Of a stretch of 64,000 nucleotides of DNA, positions 33,422-43,261 are shown piece by piece. This stretch comes from Schlesneria sp. (GTDB lineage Bacteria > Planctomycetota > Planctomycetia > Planctomycetales > Planctomycetaceae): positions 62,001 through 126,000 of the forward strand of contig JAQGHU010000040.1 of the NCBI GenBank assembly GCA_028291515.1, in the 5' to 3' direction. The notes beneath the pieces are model-generated. The model saw only the letters and a program-made list of their open reading frames with translations. It searched no databases and was not told the origin of the DNA. A program made the translations under genes and the position numbers. The stretch's first letter is position 1, and each line of letters begins with the position of its first letter.

Positions 33422-36307
33422 ATGCTGCGATATGCTTGGATGGTTGCACTGACGGCGGGGCTGACATTCTCGCGCGGAGCCAGCGGAGCAGATCCCTCGA
33501 TGACGAGGATTCAAAAGTCGTTCGAACAAGTTGTGCAACCCTTCTTGAAGACCTATTGCACCGATTGCCACGGCGGCGAGAAGCAGGAAGGGAAGCTCGA
33601 TCTAAGTGGTTATCAATCGGTCGCCTCTGTTGCTCGCAACCATGAAACTTGGAAGCTCGTTGCCGATCGTCTCGAAGCGAACGAGATGCCTCCCAAGGAG
33701 ACGGCGCGGCGGCCCCCTGATCAAGATCGCCAGGCGGTGATCGACTGGATTACGCAGCTACGCGACGATGAAGCGAAACGAAATGCAGGCGATCCGGGAG
33801 TCGTTCTGGCCCGTCGACTGAGCAATTCCGAATATGACTATACGATCCGCGATCTCACGGGGCAGGACATTCGGCCGACTCGCGAGTTTCCGGTCGACCC
33901 TGCCAACGAAGCCGGATTCGATAACACAGGCGAATCACTGACGATGTCGCCCGCGCTCGTCAAGAAATATCTGGCAGCGGCACGACTGGTTGCTGATCAC
34001 GTTGTTCTCAAGCCGCAAGGGTTGCTCTTCGCTCCGCACCCGATGATTGCTGAGACAGATCGAGACAAATACTGCGTCCAGAGGATCGTCCATTTTTATG
34101 AACAGCACCAGGTCGACTTGGCCGACTACCTGTTCATGGCCTGGGAGTATCAACATCGTGTTGCATTGGGTCGTACAGATTCATCGATTGACGACTTCGC
34201 CAGATCTGGTACGGCGAAACAAAAGCTAAGTCCGAAGTATTTGACATTGATCCTATCCGCTCTTGTTGAGCCGGTTGCTTCGGGGCCGCTCGCCGAGGTT
34301 CAATCTGAATGGAGCAAGCTTTCCAACGATGTCCGCACTTCAGTGGCCACTAGGCGGGATTGCGAACGAATACGCGATCTGATCTTGAAACGTCGAGCTG
34401 AACTCGATGTGAAGATCGAGAAGTTGCACGTGAAGGGCGAGTCAGATGGTAGCCAGCCGCTCATCCTCTGGTGGAACCGACAGTTGGCCGCGCAACGGAT
34501 GAAATATCGCGGCGATGGGATAGACGCGACACTTGATGCTGCTCGCGATCGATTCTGCCATGTCTTTCCGAATGCCTTTGCCGTTTCGAGCCGCGGTCAC
34601 TACGCAGATCAGAAACTCGGTGCGGAAGTCCGATTGTTGACGGCCGGGTTCCACCTGATGCAGGGCTATTTTCGTGACGATCAGCCGCTGTGCGAATTGA
34701 TTTTGAGTGATGAAGAACGGCGCGAGTTGGATTTGATGTGGCAGGAACTGAATTTCATCACGTTGGTTCCCCTGCGCCAGTACAAGGACTTTCTCTTCTT
34801 CGAGCGTGCCGAGCCGCCGCGATTTGCGGGCGGGCCGGAGTTTGATTTTGCCAGGCCCGAAGATAAAGATTCCACATCCGATGAAAAGCTCACGCGGATG
34901 CGAAAGGCCTACCTGGAGAAAGCTCGAAAGAGCGGTGCCAGCGAGTCTGCGTTAGAAGCCATTGAGACCTATTTCACCAATATGTCCTCTGACGCGCGTT
35001 GGATCGAGAAGACTCATCGCGAAGCGGAGCCAACTCATGTTGCCGCGATTGTCCGATTCGCAGAAAAGGCCTATCGTCGCCCGTTAGATCAGGCCGAACG
35101 CGATGATCTCGCAGCCTTCTACTGCCGCTTACGAGACACAGATGGGTTACTTCACGAGGATGCAATCCGAGACTGTATCGTCAGCATCTTGATGTCACCG
35201 TTTTTCTGTTACCGGTTCGACCTTGCCGCCGATAGCGGGCAGATTCAATCGCTCACAGATTACGAATTGGCGAGCCGCCTCAGCTACTTCCTCTGGTCAA
35301 GCATGCCTGATGACGAATTGCTCGCTCATGCCGCAGCGAGCGACCTGCACCATCCACAAGTGCTACTGACTCAGGCTCGTCGTATGTTGCGCGATGCTCG
35401 CGTACGTGCATTGGCTGTGGAGTTCACGGGGAACTGGCTGGACTTTCGTCGATTCGAGGAAGCAAACAGCGTCGATCGCCAACGGTTTCCGACATTTACA
35501 AACGAGTTGCGAGCGGCCATGTTTGAAGAGCCGATCCGGTTCTTCCTGGATGTGATTCAACGCGATGGTTCGGTGCATGACTTCCTTTACGGCGATCACA
35601 CCTTTGTGAATCCCATTTTGGCAAAGCACTACGGAATCGACATTGAGGACTCCAAAGACGCCACATACTGGATAAGGATCGATCAGGCTCGGCAGTACGG
35701 TCGCGGCGGTCTACTGCCGATGTCGGTCTTCCTGACCAAAAACTCACCTGGATTGCGTACCAGCCCGGTCAAACGAGGGTACTGGGTCGTCCGAAGGTTA
35801 TTGGGCGAACACATTCCCGCTCCGCCACCCAACGTTCCCGAATTACCTGCCGACGAAGCGAACTTGGGCGAACTCACTCTAGCCCAGGTGCTTGCTCGCC
35901 ATCGGGATCATGAGGCCTGCGCGGGTTGCCATCTGAGATTTGATTCGGTCGGTCTGGTCTTTGAAGGCTATGGTCCAATCGGAGAAAGACGCCAGAAAGA
36001 CTTTGGCAGTCGCCTCGTCGAAACGAAGGCGACCTTTCCCGATCATAGCGAAGGAAGTGGGCTCGACGATCTGCGCAGGTATCTCGCCGAAAAGCGAGAG
36101 AGCGACTTTGTGAACAGCTTGTGCAGCAAACTGCTTTCGTATGGTTTGGGCCGCAGCTTGCAGTTATCCGATCGGCCGACGGTCGAGCAAATGCAAAAGA
36201 ATCTGGCGGCGCGCGCCAATCGATTTGGCGCGCTGGTGGAATCGATCGTCACCAGTCCTCAATTTTTACGGAAACGAGGTCGCGAGAATTCGTTAGAGCA
36301 AGACTAA
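33422..36307 (+). CDS. Planctomycete cytochrome c-type DUF1587/1592/1588/1585 protein
   Basis: 961 residues, exported (signal peptide about 1-23). Two haem c motifs: Cys46-x-x-Cys49-His50 in TYCTDCHGGEKQEGKLDLSG, and Cys833-x-x-Cys836-His837 in ACAGCHLRFDSVG. Between them lie the blocks I associate with DUF1587 (RRLSNSEYDYTIRDLTG), DUF1595 (AYRRPLDQAERDDL), DUF1592 (YELASRLSYFLWSSMPDDEL), DUF1588 (HYGIDIEDSKDATYWI... GGLLPMSVFLTKNSPGLRTSP) and DUF1585 (LLSYGLGRSL). These proteins are expanded in planctomycetes and often sit next to a DUF1552 partner; here the next gene is an unrelated convergent SDR. Its role is unproven, with polysaccharide oxidation or electron transfer often suggested. Confidence 0.93.
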   Translation: MLRYAWMVALTAGLTFSRGASGADPSMTRIQKSFEQVVQPFLKTYCTDCHGGEKQEGKLDLSGYQSVASVARNHETWKLVADRLEANEMPPKETARRPPDQDRQAVIDWITQLRDDEAKRNAGDPGVVLARRLSNSEYDYTIRDLTGQDIRPTREFPVDPANEAGFDNTGESLTMSPALVKKYLAAARLVADHVVLKPQGLLFAPHPMIAETDRDKYCVQRIVHFYEQHQVDLADYLFMAWEYQHRVALGRTDSSIDDFARSGTAKQKLSPKYLTLILSALVEPVASGPLAEVQSEWSKLSNDVRTSVATRRDCERIRDLILKRRAELDVKIEKLHVKGESDGSQPLILWWNRQLAAQRMKYRGDGIDATLDAARDRFCHVFPNAFAVSSRGHYADQKLGAEVRLLTAGFHLMQGYFRDDQPLCELILSDEERRELDLMWQELNFITLVPLRQYKDFLFFERAEPPRFAGGPEFDFARPEDKDSTSDEKLTRMRKAYLEKARKSGASESALEAIETYFTNMSSDARWIEKTHREAEPTHVAAIVRFAEKAYRRPLDQAERDDLAAFYCRLRDTDGLLHEDAIRDCIVSILMSPFFCYRFDLAADSGQIQSLTDYELASRLSYFLWSSMPDDELLAHAAASDLHHPQVLLTQARRMLRDARVRALAVEFTGNWLDFRRFEEANSVDRQRFPTFTNELRAAMFEEPIRFFLDVIQRDGSVHDFLYGDHTFVNPILAKHYGIDIEDSKDATYWIRIDQARQYGRGGLLPMSVFLTKNSPGLRTSPVKRGYWVVRRLLGEHIPAPPPNVPELPADEANLGELTLAQVLARHRDHEACAGCHLRFDSVGLVFEGYGPIGERRQKDFGSRLVETKATFPDHSEGSGLDDLRRYLAEKRESDFVNSLCSKLLSYGLGRSLQLSDRPTVEQMQKNLAARANRFGALVESIVTSPQFLRKRGRENSLEQD

Positions 36308-37035
36308 CCGCGGGCCAGATAGGCTTGATCTCGCGGCAAGACGATTGCTTCCAGGAAATTCACATCTGCGGGCAACGTGACCATCGCGAGTGCCGCGCGG
36401 GCAATCGTTTCGGGGGACATCATTGCTTCGTCGTCGGAAGAGACTCCGGAATCCGTCCGGCGTTCGACTTGGACATTACCCGGATGCAGACACGAGCAAG
36501 TAATTCCATAGGGGCGAGCATCGATCGCAATCGCCTGGGTCAGGCCCCACACGCCAAATTTGGCGGCGGCATAAGGCGTGTTCCCTGCGCGGGGGCGTTG
36601 AGCTGAAATCGAGCCGATATTCAGAATGCGTCCCGAACGTCGGGGCTTCATCAAACGAAAGGCAGCGCGACTGCAGAGGAACGAACCGGTCAAGCACGAG
36701 CCGACCACATTGTTCCAGGCGGCCAGCGACACTTCATCCAGCGGTCCGCCGTCAAACGCGCCGGCATTATTAACGAGAATATCGACCCAGCCAAATCGCT
36801 GCTGAACGGCAGCAAACAACGCTTCCACGTCGGACTCGCTGGAAACATCGCATGTCTGCGCCAGGACTTTGACACCTTCCTGCGTGAATTCATCCGCAAC
36901 CTTCTTCAGCTTGTCTCCGTTACGAGCGCAGAGCACAAGAGACGCGCCTTCTTGAGCGAAGGCCTTGGCAATCGCCTTGCCGATTCCTTGGTTGGCTCCG
37001 GTGACAACAGCGATCTGGTTGGCGAGCTGCGGCAT
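36304..37035 (-). CDS. Short-chain dehydrogenase/reductase
   Basis: 243-residue SDR. NAD(P) loop TGANQGIG at residues 12-19, NNAG at 89-92, catalytic Ser142 or Ser144 (NIGSISAQ), Tyr155 and Lys159 (YAAAKFG). The C-terminus replaces the usual (V/I)-x-G-G-x-x block with FLEAIVLPRDQAYLARG. It resembles FabG-type reductases, but no ACP neighbour exists, so the substrate is open. Its stop overlaps the stop of the convergent cytochrome gene in the four bases CTAA. Confidence 0.88.
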   Translation of the reverse strand: MPQLANQIAVVTGANQGIGKAIAKAFAQEGASLVLCARNGDKLKKVADEFTQEGVKVLAQTCDVSSESDVEALFAAVQQRFGWVDILVNNAGAFDGGPLDEVSLAAWNNVVGSCLTGSFLCSRAAFRLMKPRRSGRILNIGSISAQRPRAGNTPYAAAKFGVWGLTQAIAIDARPYGITCSCLHPGNVQVERRTDSGVSSDDEAMMSPETIARAALAMVTLPADVNFLEAIVLPRDQAYLARG

Positions 37036-37096
37036 AGTTGGATCTCAGTAGTGATGGTGGTCAGACGCATTGTTTTAGCAGGCTCGTCCGGAGAAT

Positions 37097-38077
37097 TCAT
37101 TCCTGCGACGACCGACGTTGTCGGCCGTGACGCTGCAAGATCGCCTTCGTGGACGTGGCAATCAGCCTATGACTTTCCGAAGTGTATCCTCCACCCAACA
37201 GCATCACCGTGGGTAGCTGTCGTTGACGAAGTTGATCGACGACGAATTGGTCACGTTCCAGAACGTCAGCAGCCGACAACGCCAACATGCCAAGATCGTC
37301 GCCTGCGAATACGTCCGTGCCCGCGGTATAGATCGCCAACGCGACATCGCCCGAGCGGGTGATGGAATCCAGAAATGCTGGAAGCCGAGCCTTTAATTGC
37401 TCGAGGTAGTATTCTCCCTCACAGCCGATCGGAACGGGAACTCTGCAATCGATCCGATCTTGCGCAACCAGATCGCTGGTGGGATAGATAGCTTCGTTGT
37501 ACATGTCGAAGATGAACGTGCGTGCATCCTGCAAGAACTGGTGGCATACGCCGTTTCCCTGATGGGCATCAAGATCGACGTACGCAATTCGAGATTCCAG
37601 TTGAATCGAGCCATCCGCGCGTAGCTGGGCGACAATCAATGCGATATCTGAAAACAGGCAAAAACCTTCTGCGCGATCCGGTTTGGCATGATGAAAGCCG
37701 CCACCAAGATTGATGGACAACCCCTGACGCAAGGCTTGCCGCGCGGCGATCACGGAACCTCTGGTCGCCCAGCGCATCGGGTGTAGAAAGCCCGAATCGA
37801 TCAGCGAGAACGGCAGCAGGGACACTGCCGGAATTTCGAAAGCTTTCGCAAGAGCATGGGAATCTCGCATGCGTAGCAAGTGATCGGCGGTATGCACTGC
37901 CAACATTTCTTCGTCGGTGATCGGACGGTCGACTTCGACGTGCCAACCCGCCAGAGTTGCACCCAATTCCTGCTCCAGCAAGCTCCAGGCCCGCGCGAAT
38001 TTCTTCGTGTCGAAGGGATGCAGCTTTTCCAAGCCGAATAGACCCATATTGTAGTGAGAGCTGTAGACGATGCTCAT
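37097..38077 (-). CDS. Histone-deacetylase-family zinc hydrolase
   Basis: 326-residue arginase/deacetylase-fold enzyme. Proton-relay His129-His130 lie in GGGFHHAKP, zinc ligands Asp170 and His172 in VDLDAHQGNG, Asp255 in TAGTDVFAGD, and the transition-state Tyr in LGGGYTSES. It looks catalytically complete. Bacterial members deacetylate acetoin-linked, polyamine or protein-lysine substrates; the sequence resembles the class IV/HDAC11 kind (short, VDLDAHQGNG). The actual substrate is unknown. Transcribed in the same direction as the SDR downstream, 61 bases apart. Confidence 0.9.
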   Translation of the reverse strand: MSIVYSSHYNMGLFGLEKLHPFDTKKFARAWSLLEQELGATLAGWHVEVDRPITDEEMLAVHTADHLLRMRDSHALAKAFEIPAVSLLPFSLIDSGFLHPMRWATRGSVIAARQALRQGLSINLGGGFHHAKPDRAEGFCLFSDIALIVAQLRADGSIQLESRIAYVDLDAHQGNGVCHQFLQDARTFIFDMYNEAIYPTSDLVAQDRIDCRVPVPIGCEGEYYLEQLKARLPAFLDSITRSGDVALAIYTAGTDVFAGDDLGMLALSAADVLERDQFVVDQLRQRQLPTVMLLGGGYTSESHRLIATSTKAILQRHGRQRRSSQE

Positions 38078-38173
38078 GACTGGTTTTTGTGAAGAGCTTA
38101 TGTGATGAACTCGGCAGGTCTGCTTTTTTGAGGTGATCGCGTCACCCTTCGAGGTCCTCTGTGCTGACGCAAC

Positions 38174-39045
38174 CTACCACAACCTCGAGATCGGCAACCT
38201 GAGCGAATCCTTCTTTTTCTGAATCGCCTCATTCGCTTTCTTAACGACACGGCCTTCTTGCGAATGGATCAGGTCTTCGAAGAATTTTCGTGAACTATCT
38301 CCCAGTTCTTCGGCGATATCGCCTCCGATGCGGCCAATACGGTGAGTATTCACGTCCACCAGATTGAGACGCAGGTATGGACGGCTGGATCCAGGACCAG
38401 ATCTGGCAACAGGCTGCCGCGCTTTGTTTCAGGGCGGATAGACATTTGCACGATGGCGTGCATGTGGACCTCGACATCAGACTCGAAGTCGAAGTTCAGC
38501 CCTTTCACTCCCATGACCCACTGTTCGAACTGGCCATGTAACTGAATGTTCTTCATCGCCACATGGACGGCAAATGAGAATTTGCCGGTTCCCTGAGACT
38601 GGATTTGATCGATGACCAGCTTCAGATTTTGTTCTGGGTTTGGAAAGCGAATGGTGTACATGTACCACGATCCGTGGTTGACCTTTCGCTTTCGTTCCGA
38701 CATACGAATGTTGAAGCCGCGCTGCTGGACGCTAATACCGTCGAAGATCTCGCGAGTTTTATCCCAATGTTTTCGGTCCACGTATTTGTCCGGAATCGCC
38801 GTCAGCACAATGGCCCGGGCGAGTTCCGACCAGGTCGGCACATCTTTCAGCGGCGGTCCGTCCAATGCTGATGGCGGAACGAGTTTTGGCTGCACAACTG
38901 GTAGACGGACTGCTGTGGGGGGCTTCGGAACCGTCGGATCCGCTGCGAAACATGTTATCGCGATCGAAACTGCCGCCGAGAATTGTGCCAACAATTGGAT
39001 CGATAGGATGCTGGTAAGCGTGCTCGCCCGTGATTCGCGATTCAC
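38174..39045 (-). pseudogene. Secreted protein gene broken by a frameshift
   Basis: The gene starts at GTG 39045 (GGAGG seven bases upstream) with a signal peptide (ILSIQLLAQFSAAVSIAITCFA). The first frame runs through KNIQLHGQFEQWVMGVKG and LLPDLVLDPAVHT and stops at 38350 after a nonsense end (CVSIWWT). The shifted frame continues with convincing protein: LVDVNTHRIGRIGGDIAEEL, FFEDLIHSQEG, NEAIQKKKDSLRL, stopping at 38174. The switch must fall between 38352 and 38431, because the second frame has a TGA at 38431-38433. Rejoined, it would be about 290 residues. Either a true recent mutation or a single-base sequencing error. The family is unknown to me; the product is probably periplasmic. 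Confidence 0.72.
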
Positions 39046-39848
39046 CTGAATTCCTCCGATACCAGATCGCCAACCGCTCATTGAGGGGGCCACACCCGGC
39101 CACACCCCTCCGCCATTGTATCCCATAACCTGCCTGCGCCGGTCCAGAGGGTTTTCAATATCTGGAAGTCGAATCACGAAAAACGTGGTGCCGTATTCGC
39201 CGGCATTTTCCTGAGATCGACTAGGGAGTGATCGCGAATCAACTCTGCACTCGCGCTGCGCAACATCTCATCTTGGGAACCGCGCCGAAAAATGGGTTTC
39301 CGCCCCTCTCTACAGTCCGCACTCAACAAGGGAACCAGAGATGTTCCGCTCGATAACGGCAGACCGGTTTGTCAAACGCCTATGGTCACAGGCATCATTG
39401 AAACGCTCGCGAGATGATTCGCCGGCAAATGGAGGTTCGCCGCCATTGTTTGCAGAAGCAGTAAAGATAACTGGTGCCTGTGCGATCGCTCAGTCCGTCG
39501 TGAGTTCCCAAAATATCAATGTTGAGGTCTCCCCAGACATCGGCACTCTCGCGAATTGATGCAGAGTCCGCGGAAATCACACTACTGTCACGCAGCAATT
39601 ACTCCGAATGACGCGATTTGCGATAGGCGTGGAATTATGGACTGGCGCATCTCGCACGGATTGTTTTAGTATCGCGAAATGAATCCAAGATATGGCATTG
39701 TGAAGTTTTTTTTGAGGTAAATGTTAAAAACTCGCGATATTCGACGCACAGTTCGATGTAGACCCGCGTTTCTGGATAGTCCTTGTCCATATGCAGCTGG
39801 CTAAGTTGCCAGACTGCGGGTCACCACACTTCAAGGGGTCTGTTTACT
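39046..39848. other. Long non-coding-looking gap
   Basis: About 800 bases, the longest gap in the window. A 72-codon frame at 39341-39559 has an AGGG eight bases before its ATG, but its product looks random. A run of eight T at 39709-39716 sits near GAGGTAAATG. I see no family match, RNA gene or repeat. The gap holds the promoter of the DUF1559 gene and of the frameshifted gene. Confidence 0.4.
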
Positions 39849-40790
39849 GTGCCAAGTCAAGTTCGACGGAGTTCATCTCGACGGGGGTTTACATTAATCG
39901 AGTTGCTGGTGGTCATCGCCATCATCGCGGTGCTGATCGCACTGCTCCTGCCCGCTGTGCAGCAAGCCCGCGAAGCCGCACGACGGACACAGTGTAAAAA
40001 CCAACTGAAGCAGTTGGGACTGGCTTTGCACAACTATCATGACACGACTGTCAATTCGATGCCGCCAGGTTACATCAACAACATCGCCGTGCCAGCCACT
40101 TATCTCTTCTGGGGCTGGAACGTGATGTTGCTGCCACAAATGGATCAGGCTCCGCTCTACAGCTCGCTCTCTTCGGGAACCCTCAATTTCAACAACGGGC
40201 TCGGGTATTTGACGGGCGCAACAGCACCTGCTTCGACGATTCAGAGCAACTTGTCTGCTTTGCGATGCCCTTCTGATCCGGGACAGCCAGCCACTACAAT
40301 CTCGGCGATCCAAGGAACGCCAGTTAGTGGGGGAACGGCTCAGTTTGGTCGGACCAGTTATCTGGCTGTTGTCGGGGCGACGGCGATCGCGAGCGCTCCA
40401 ATCGATACCGCGACCTACGGTGGAGTTTTTGGAGCCAATAGCCGTAGAGGGTTGCGGGATATGACCGACGGCAGCAGCAATTCGATTTTGGTGGGAGAAC
40501 GGTTTACTCCCACAACCCCAGGCTTGGGTGATGGTATCTGGGCGGGCGTCACTCATAATGGCACAAATACAGGCCAGGCTAATGCTTTGGGCGACACGTC
40601 CATTCGAATTAATAATGGAATGACGGCCGGGGTTCGCCCCCAAACAACGGGGTTCGGCAGCTTGCACGTTGGTGGTTGTCATTTCCTAATGGGTGACGGC
40701 GCAGTCCGGTTTATCAGCGAAAACGTCGATCTCTTGACCTACCAGCGCCTGTCCACGGTTGCTGATGGTAATGTCATCGGCGAATTCTAA
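39849..40790 (+). CDS. DUF1559 domain protein with prepilin-like N-terminus
   Basis: 313 residues from GTG 39849 (AGGGG ten bases upstream). The N-terminus RRGFTLIELLVVIAIIAVLI is a type IV pilin/pseudopilin cleavage and methylation motif, followed by ALLLPAVQQAREAARRTQC, the planctomycete DUF1559 signature. The body has GMNVM-like blocks (FWGWNVMLLPQMDQAPLY), RCPSDPG and the C-terminal HVGGCHFLMGDGAVRFI, all typical. These proteins are highly multiplied in planctomycetes and are thought to be exported by a type II/IV pilus-like system; the function is unknown. A terminator follows. Confidence 0.94.
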   Translation: MPSQVRRSSSRRGFTLIELLVVIAIIAVLIALLLPAVQQAREAARRTQCKNQLKQLGLALHNYHDTTVNSMPPGYINNIAVPATYLFWGWNVMLLPQMDQAPLYSSLSSGTLNFNNGLGYLTGATAPASTIQSNLSALRCPSDPGQPATTISAIQGTPVSGGTAQFGRTSYLAVVGATAIASAPIDTATYGGVFGANSRRGLRDMTDGSSNSILVGERFTPTTPGLGDGIWAGVTHNGTNTGQANALGDTSIRINNGMTAGVRPQTTGFGSLHVGGCHFLMGDGAVRFISENVDLLTYQRLSTVADGNVIGEF

Positions 40791-40824
40791 GGGCTAATCT
40801 GAGATTCGCCCCTCGAGGTAAGAC

Positions 40825-40858
40825 CGCCGGGTGCTTGAAACGGCATCCGGCGTTGTTT
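40825..40858 (+). terminator. Terminator between DUF1559 and pbpC genes
   Basis: Ten-base stem CGCCGGGTGC / GCATCCGGCG with one G-U (40825-40834 and 40843-40852), loop TTGAAACG, tail TTGTTTAC. It ends at the stop of the convergent pbpC. Confidence 0.7.
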
Positions 40859-42956
40859 ACTTCACGATGAATTGCACGGATGCCGACTGGCCGGAAATGC
40901 TCACCGCACGCAATTCATGTGAGCCGCGGGAAACAATCAGGCGGGACGCGTCGTCTTCCGTCAGCACTTGCCCGTTGTGAAACCAGGTGATCGCTTCGCG
41001 ACAGCTGACAGTGGGGTGAACTATAGTCGTTCCGTTCAAGGTAAGGAATGCAGCGTCATTGCGCGGGGAAAGAATCGCAATCCGCCCTTCGGCTTCAACA
41101 GGTCGCGGCAGAGGGTTTTGTACTTCCCATTTCTCGTAGGTTGCTCCCGTCATAACAGCGGACAGCGATTTCAATTGAAACAGTCGGCTCAGGATTGGCT
41201 CAGCGGTCTCACGACCGACAAATTCGAGATGTCCGCCCCCATGGAAATTGCCGACCCAAACACCGATTGCGTACCGGCCATTGTGCCCGATTGCCCAGGC
41301 ATCGCGGCGTCCAGAACTGGTACCCGTTTTCCACGCGAACCACGTCGGCGAATTCTCGGACGTTACTCCCCATCCATTCGGGCAACGATGCTGAGACGAT
41401 AAGATCGAGGTGATTGCGCGGCAGACATTGGCACTCAGAACCCGCCTTGGAGATGGTCGAGGGTGCTCATAGTTAATGACCAGGATCGGCTCTTGATGCA
41501 ATCCTTCGCACGCAATCGTGGCATATGCATTTGTCAGTTCCAGCAAGTTGACTTCCAACCCACCAGTGGCGACAGCCAAACCTCCCCGTGACTCCGAATC
41601 GGCCGGTAGTTCGAGGCCCAGCGAATTCAGCACGCCCAGGCAGCGGGGTAAGCCCAAACCCTCTGTGATCGTGATTGCAGGTACGTTCAGCGATTGCCGC
41701 AATGCTTCTGTTGCGGATACAGAACCGCGGTAGGTACGATCAAAGTTTTCGGGGGACCAGCCGGCACGTTCAATGGCCACATCGTCGACGAGGGAGTCCG
41801 GTGATAGTCGTCGAGCCTCAAATGCCGCCGCATACAGCAACGGCTTCAGTGTCGACCCTGGACTGCGACGTGCTGTGGCCCCGTTCACCTGACCGTCGAT
41901 CGGGTCTTGATCATTCGCTGACCCGACCAACGAAACAATTTCACGTGTCGCGACATCGACGACGACGACAGCGAGATCCGCGCCCTCTGGCAACTGCGCG
42001 ACATTGCTTCTGGCTGTCGCTTCGACTTCCCGCTGCAAATCGACCTCTATGGCAGTGCGTCCACCTGCCGGCCACTGAGCGAGAGCCATCCAAGCGGCGT
42101 GGGTTGCGACTGCTGGTTTCAAGTCGCGCGACTGAACGGCAATTGGTTCGCGAATCGCGTCATCGTGCTGAGACTGCGTGATGTTCCCCAGTTCCAGCAT
42201 GCGATTCAATACAGCATTGCGACGGATCTTTGCAGCATCGGGATGACGATCCGGTGCAAAGCGGTTCGGGGACTGCGGCAATCCAGCCAGCAGCGCCGCC
42301 TCGGCCAAAGACAGTTCCGATGCGCTCTTGCCAAAGTATGCTTGCGAGGCCGCCTCGACTCCACGCAGGTTACCGCCACAAGGAATCAGGTTCAGGTATC
42401 TTGCCAGAATTTCGGGCTTCGATCGTTGCTGCTCCAACTGCAAAGCGCGGAATGCCTCGATCAGTTTCGCGCGACAGGTTCGTGGGCGTTCGTCGATCAT
42501 CTTGCAAAGCTGCATCGTAATCGTGCTGGCCCCCGACACCTTCCGTCGGGCATGCAAATTCTGACCAGTGGCGCGAATCACGGCGCAGAAATCCACGCCC
42601 CAATGGGACTCAAACCGCTCATCCTCGATGGCCACAATCGCCTTCGATAGCCACGGCGACATTGCCGCCAATGGTACGCGTCGCTGGCGTTGGCCAGCAG
42701 GCCCTACGAGTTCGATCAATACTCGTCCAGAACGGTCGGTCACGAGGACGCTGTCGAGTTTTGAATCGAGTTTTTCCCATGGAAAAGGGAAAACGTGCCA
42801 ACAGATGATGAACGCGAAGGCAGGGATTGCGCCGGACAGAGCGCAAAGGATTGTCAGCACTCGCCAGCGAAGACGAACCTGCGCACATAGCCCCAGAAGG
42901 CCGCGGTAAACGCGGCTTGATTTGAACGCGCTGGTGCGTCGAGAACGATCCATCAT
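40857..42956 (-). CDS. pbpC: Penicillin-binding protein 1C (bifunctional glycosyltransferase/transpeptidase)
   Basis: 699-residue class A PBP. N-terminal membrane helix (VLTILCALSGAIPAFAFIICWHVF), GT51 domain with catalytic Glu111 in IEDERFESHWGVD and the block SGASTITMQL, then transpeptidase with Ser368-x-x-Lys371 (SPGSTLKP), Ser-Leu-Asn at 422-424 and KTGTSSGRRD at 543-552. The C-terminal ~90 residues (GRIAILSPRNDAAFL to the end) match the PbpC C-terminal beta domain. The length is slightly under E. coli PBP1C (770). Start at ATG 42956 or 42953, no Shine-Dalgarno sequence. With murA it implies active peptidoglycan synthesis. Confidence 0.94.
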   Translation of the reverse strand: MMDRSRRTSAFKSSRVYRGLLGLCAQVRLRWRVLTILCALSGAIPAFAFIICWHVFPFPWEKLDSKLDSVLVTDRSGRVLIELVGPAGQRQRRVPLAAMSPWLSKAIVAIEDERFESHWGVDFCAVIRATGQNLHARRKVSGASTITMQLCKMIDERPRTCRAKLIEAFRALQLEQQRSKPEILARYLNLIPCGGNLRGVEAASQAYFGKSASELSLAEAALLAGLPQSPNRFAPDRHPDAAKIRRNAVLNRMLELGNITQSQHDDAIREPIAVQSRDLKPAVATHAAWMALAQWPAGGRTAIEVDLQREVEATARSNVAQLPEGADLAVVVVDVATREIVSLVGSANDQDPIDGQVNGATARRSPGSTLKPLLYAAAFEARRLSPDSLVDDVAIERAGWSPENFDRTYRGSVSATEALRQSLNVPAITITEGLGLPRCLGVLNSLGLELPADSESRGGLAVATGGLEVNLLELTNAYATIACEGLHQEPILVINYEHPRPSPRRVLSANVCRAITSILSSQHRCPNGWGVTSENSPTWFAWKTGTSSGRRDAWAIGHNGRYAIGVWVGNFHGGGHLEFVGRETAEPILSRLFQLKSLSAVMTGATYEKWEVQNPLPRPVEAEGRIAILSPRNDAAFLTLNGTTIVHPTVSCREAITWFHNGQVLTEDDASRLIVSRGSHELRAVSISGQSASVQFIVK

Positions 42957-43075
42957 TCGTCGACCAGGAATTAGTGAACAACGCTCCGCGTTGCCGGCAT
43001 CACTGCCAAATCTCTAACTCAAGCAATCCAAAGGGCGGTGGCCCGCCCCGACGATTAGTACGAAATACCAACCTG

Positions 43076-43261
43076 TTACTTAACGAGTGCGTTCTCGTGA
43101 TCCAAACGCTTCTGCATGACATCGGCCTGAGCGCGGAAGTGCTTGGCATGCCACAGAAACGTGTTCTGCTTTGGCTTGCTGCCAGCGAGGCCAGCGAGGC
43201 GCTCGTACTTCTTCGACAACTCCAGTTTGACCTGAATTTTCTTTTCAACAGACTTCGACAT
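43076..43261 (-). CDS. Small basic protein, unknown
   Basis: 61 codons giving a charged helical product: SKSVEKKIQVKLELSKKYER, then KPKQNTFLWHAKHFRAQADV and a short end. Codon use resembles nearby genes, and a GGA lies three bases before the ATG. No known domain. It might be a planctomycete-specific small protein; a chance frame cannot be ruled out. Confidence 0.45.
   Translation of the reverse strand: MSKSVEKKIQVKLELSKKYERLAGLAGSKPKQNTFLWHAKHFRAQADVMQKRLDHENALVK

Noticed and set aside
38090-38150. Possible terminator next to the T-run before the histone-deacetylase-like gene
   Set aside because: The palindrome GGTGATCGCGTCACC is short, and the T-run lies on the wrong side of it for either neighbouring gene.
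39341-39559. 72-codon plus-strand frame in the long gap before the DUF1559 gene
   Set aside because: AGGG is present upstream, but the product looks random and has no domain; support is too weak to list as a gene.
39894-40682. 262-codon minus-strand frame opposite the DUF1559 gene
   Set aside because: Antisense shadow of a well-recognised DUF1559 gene.
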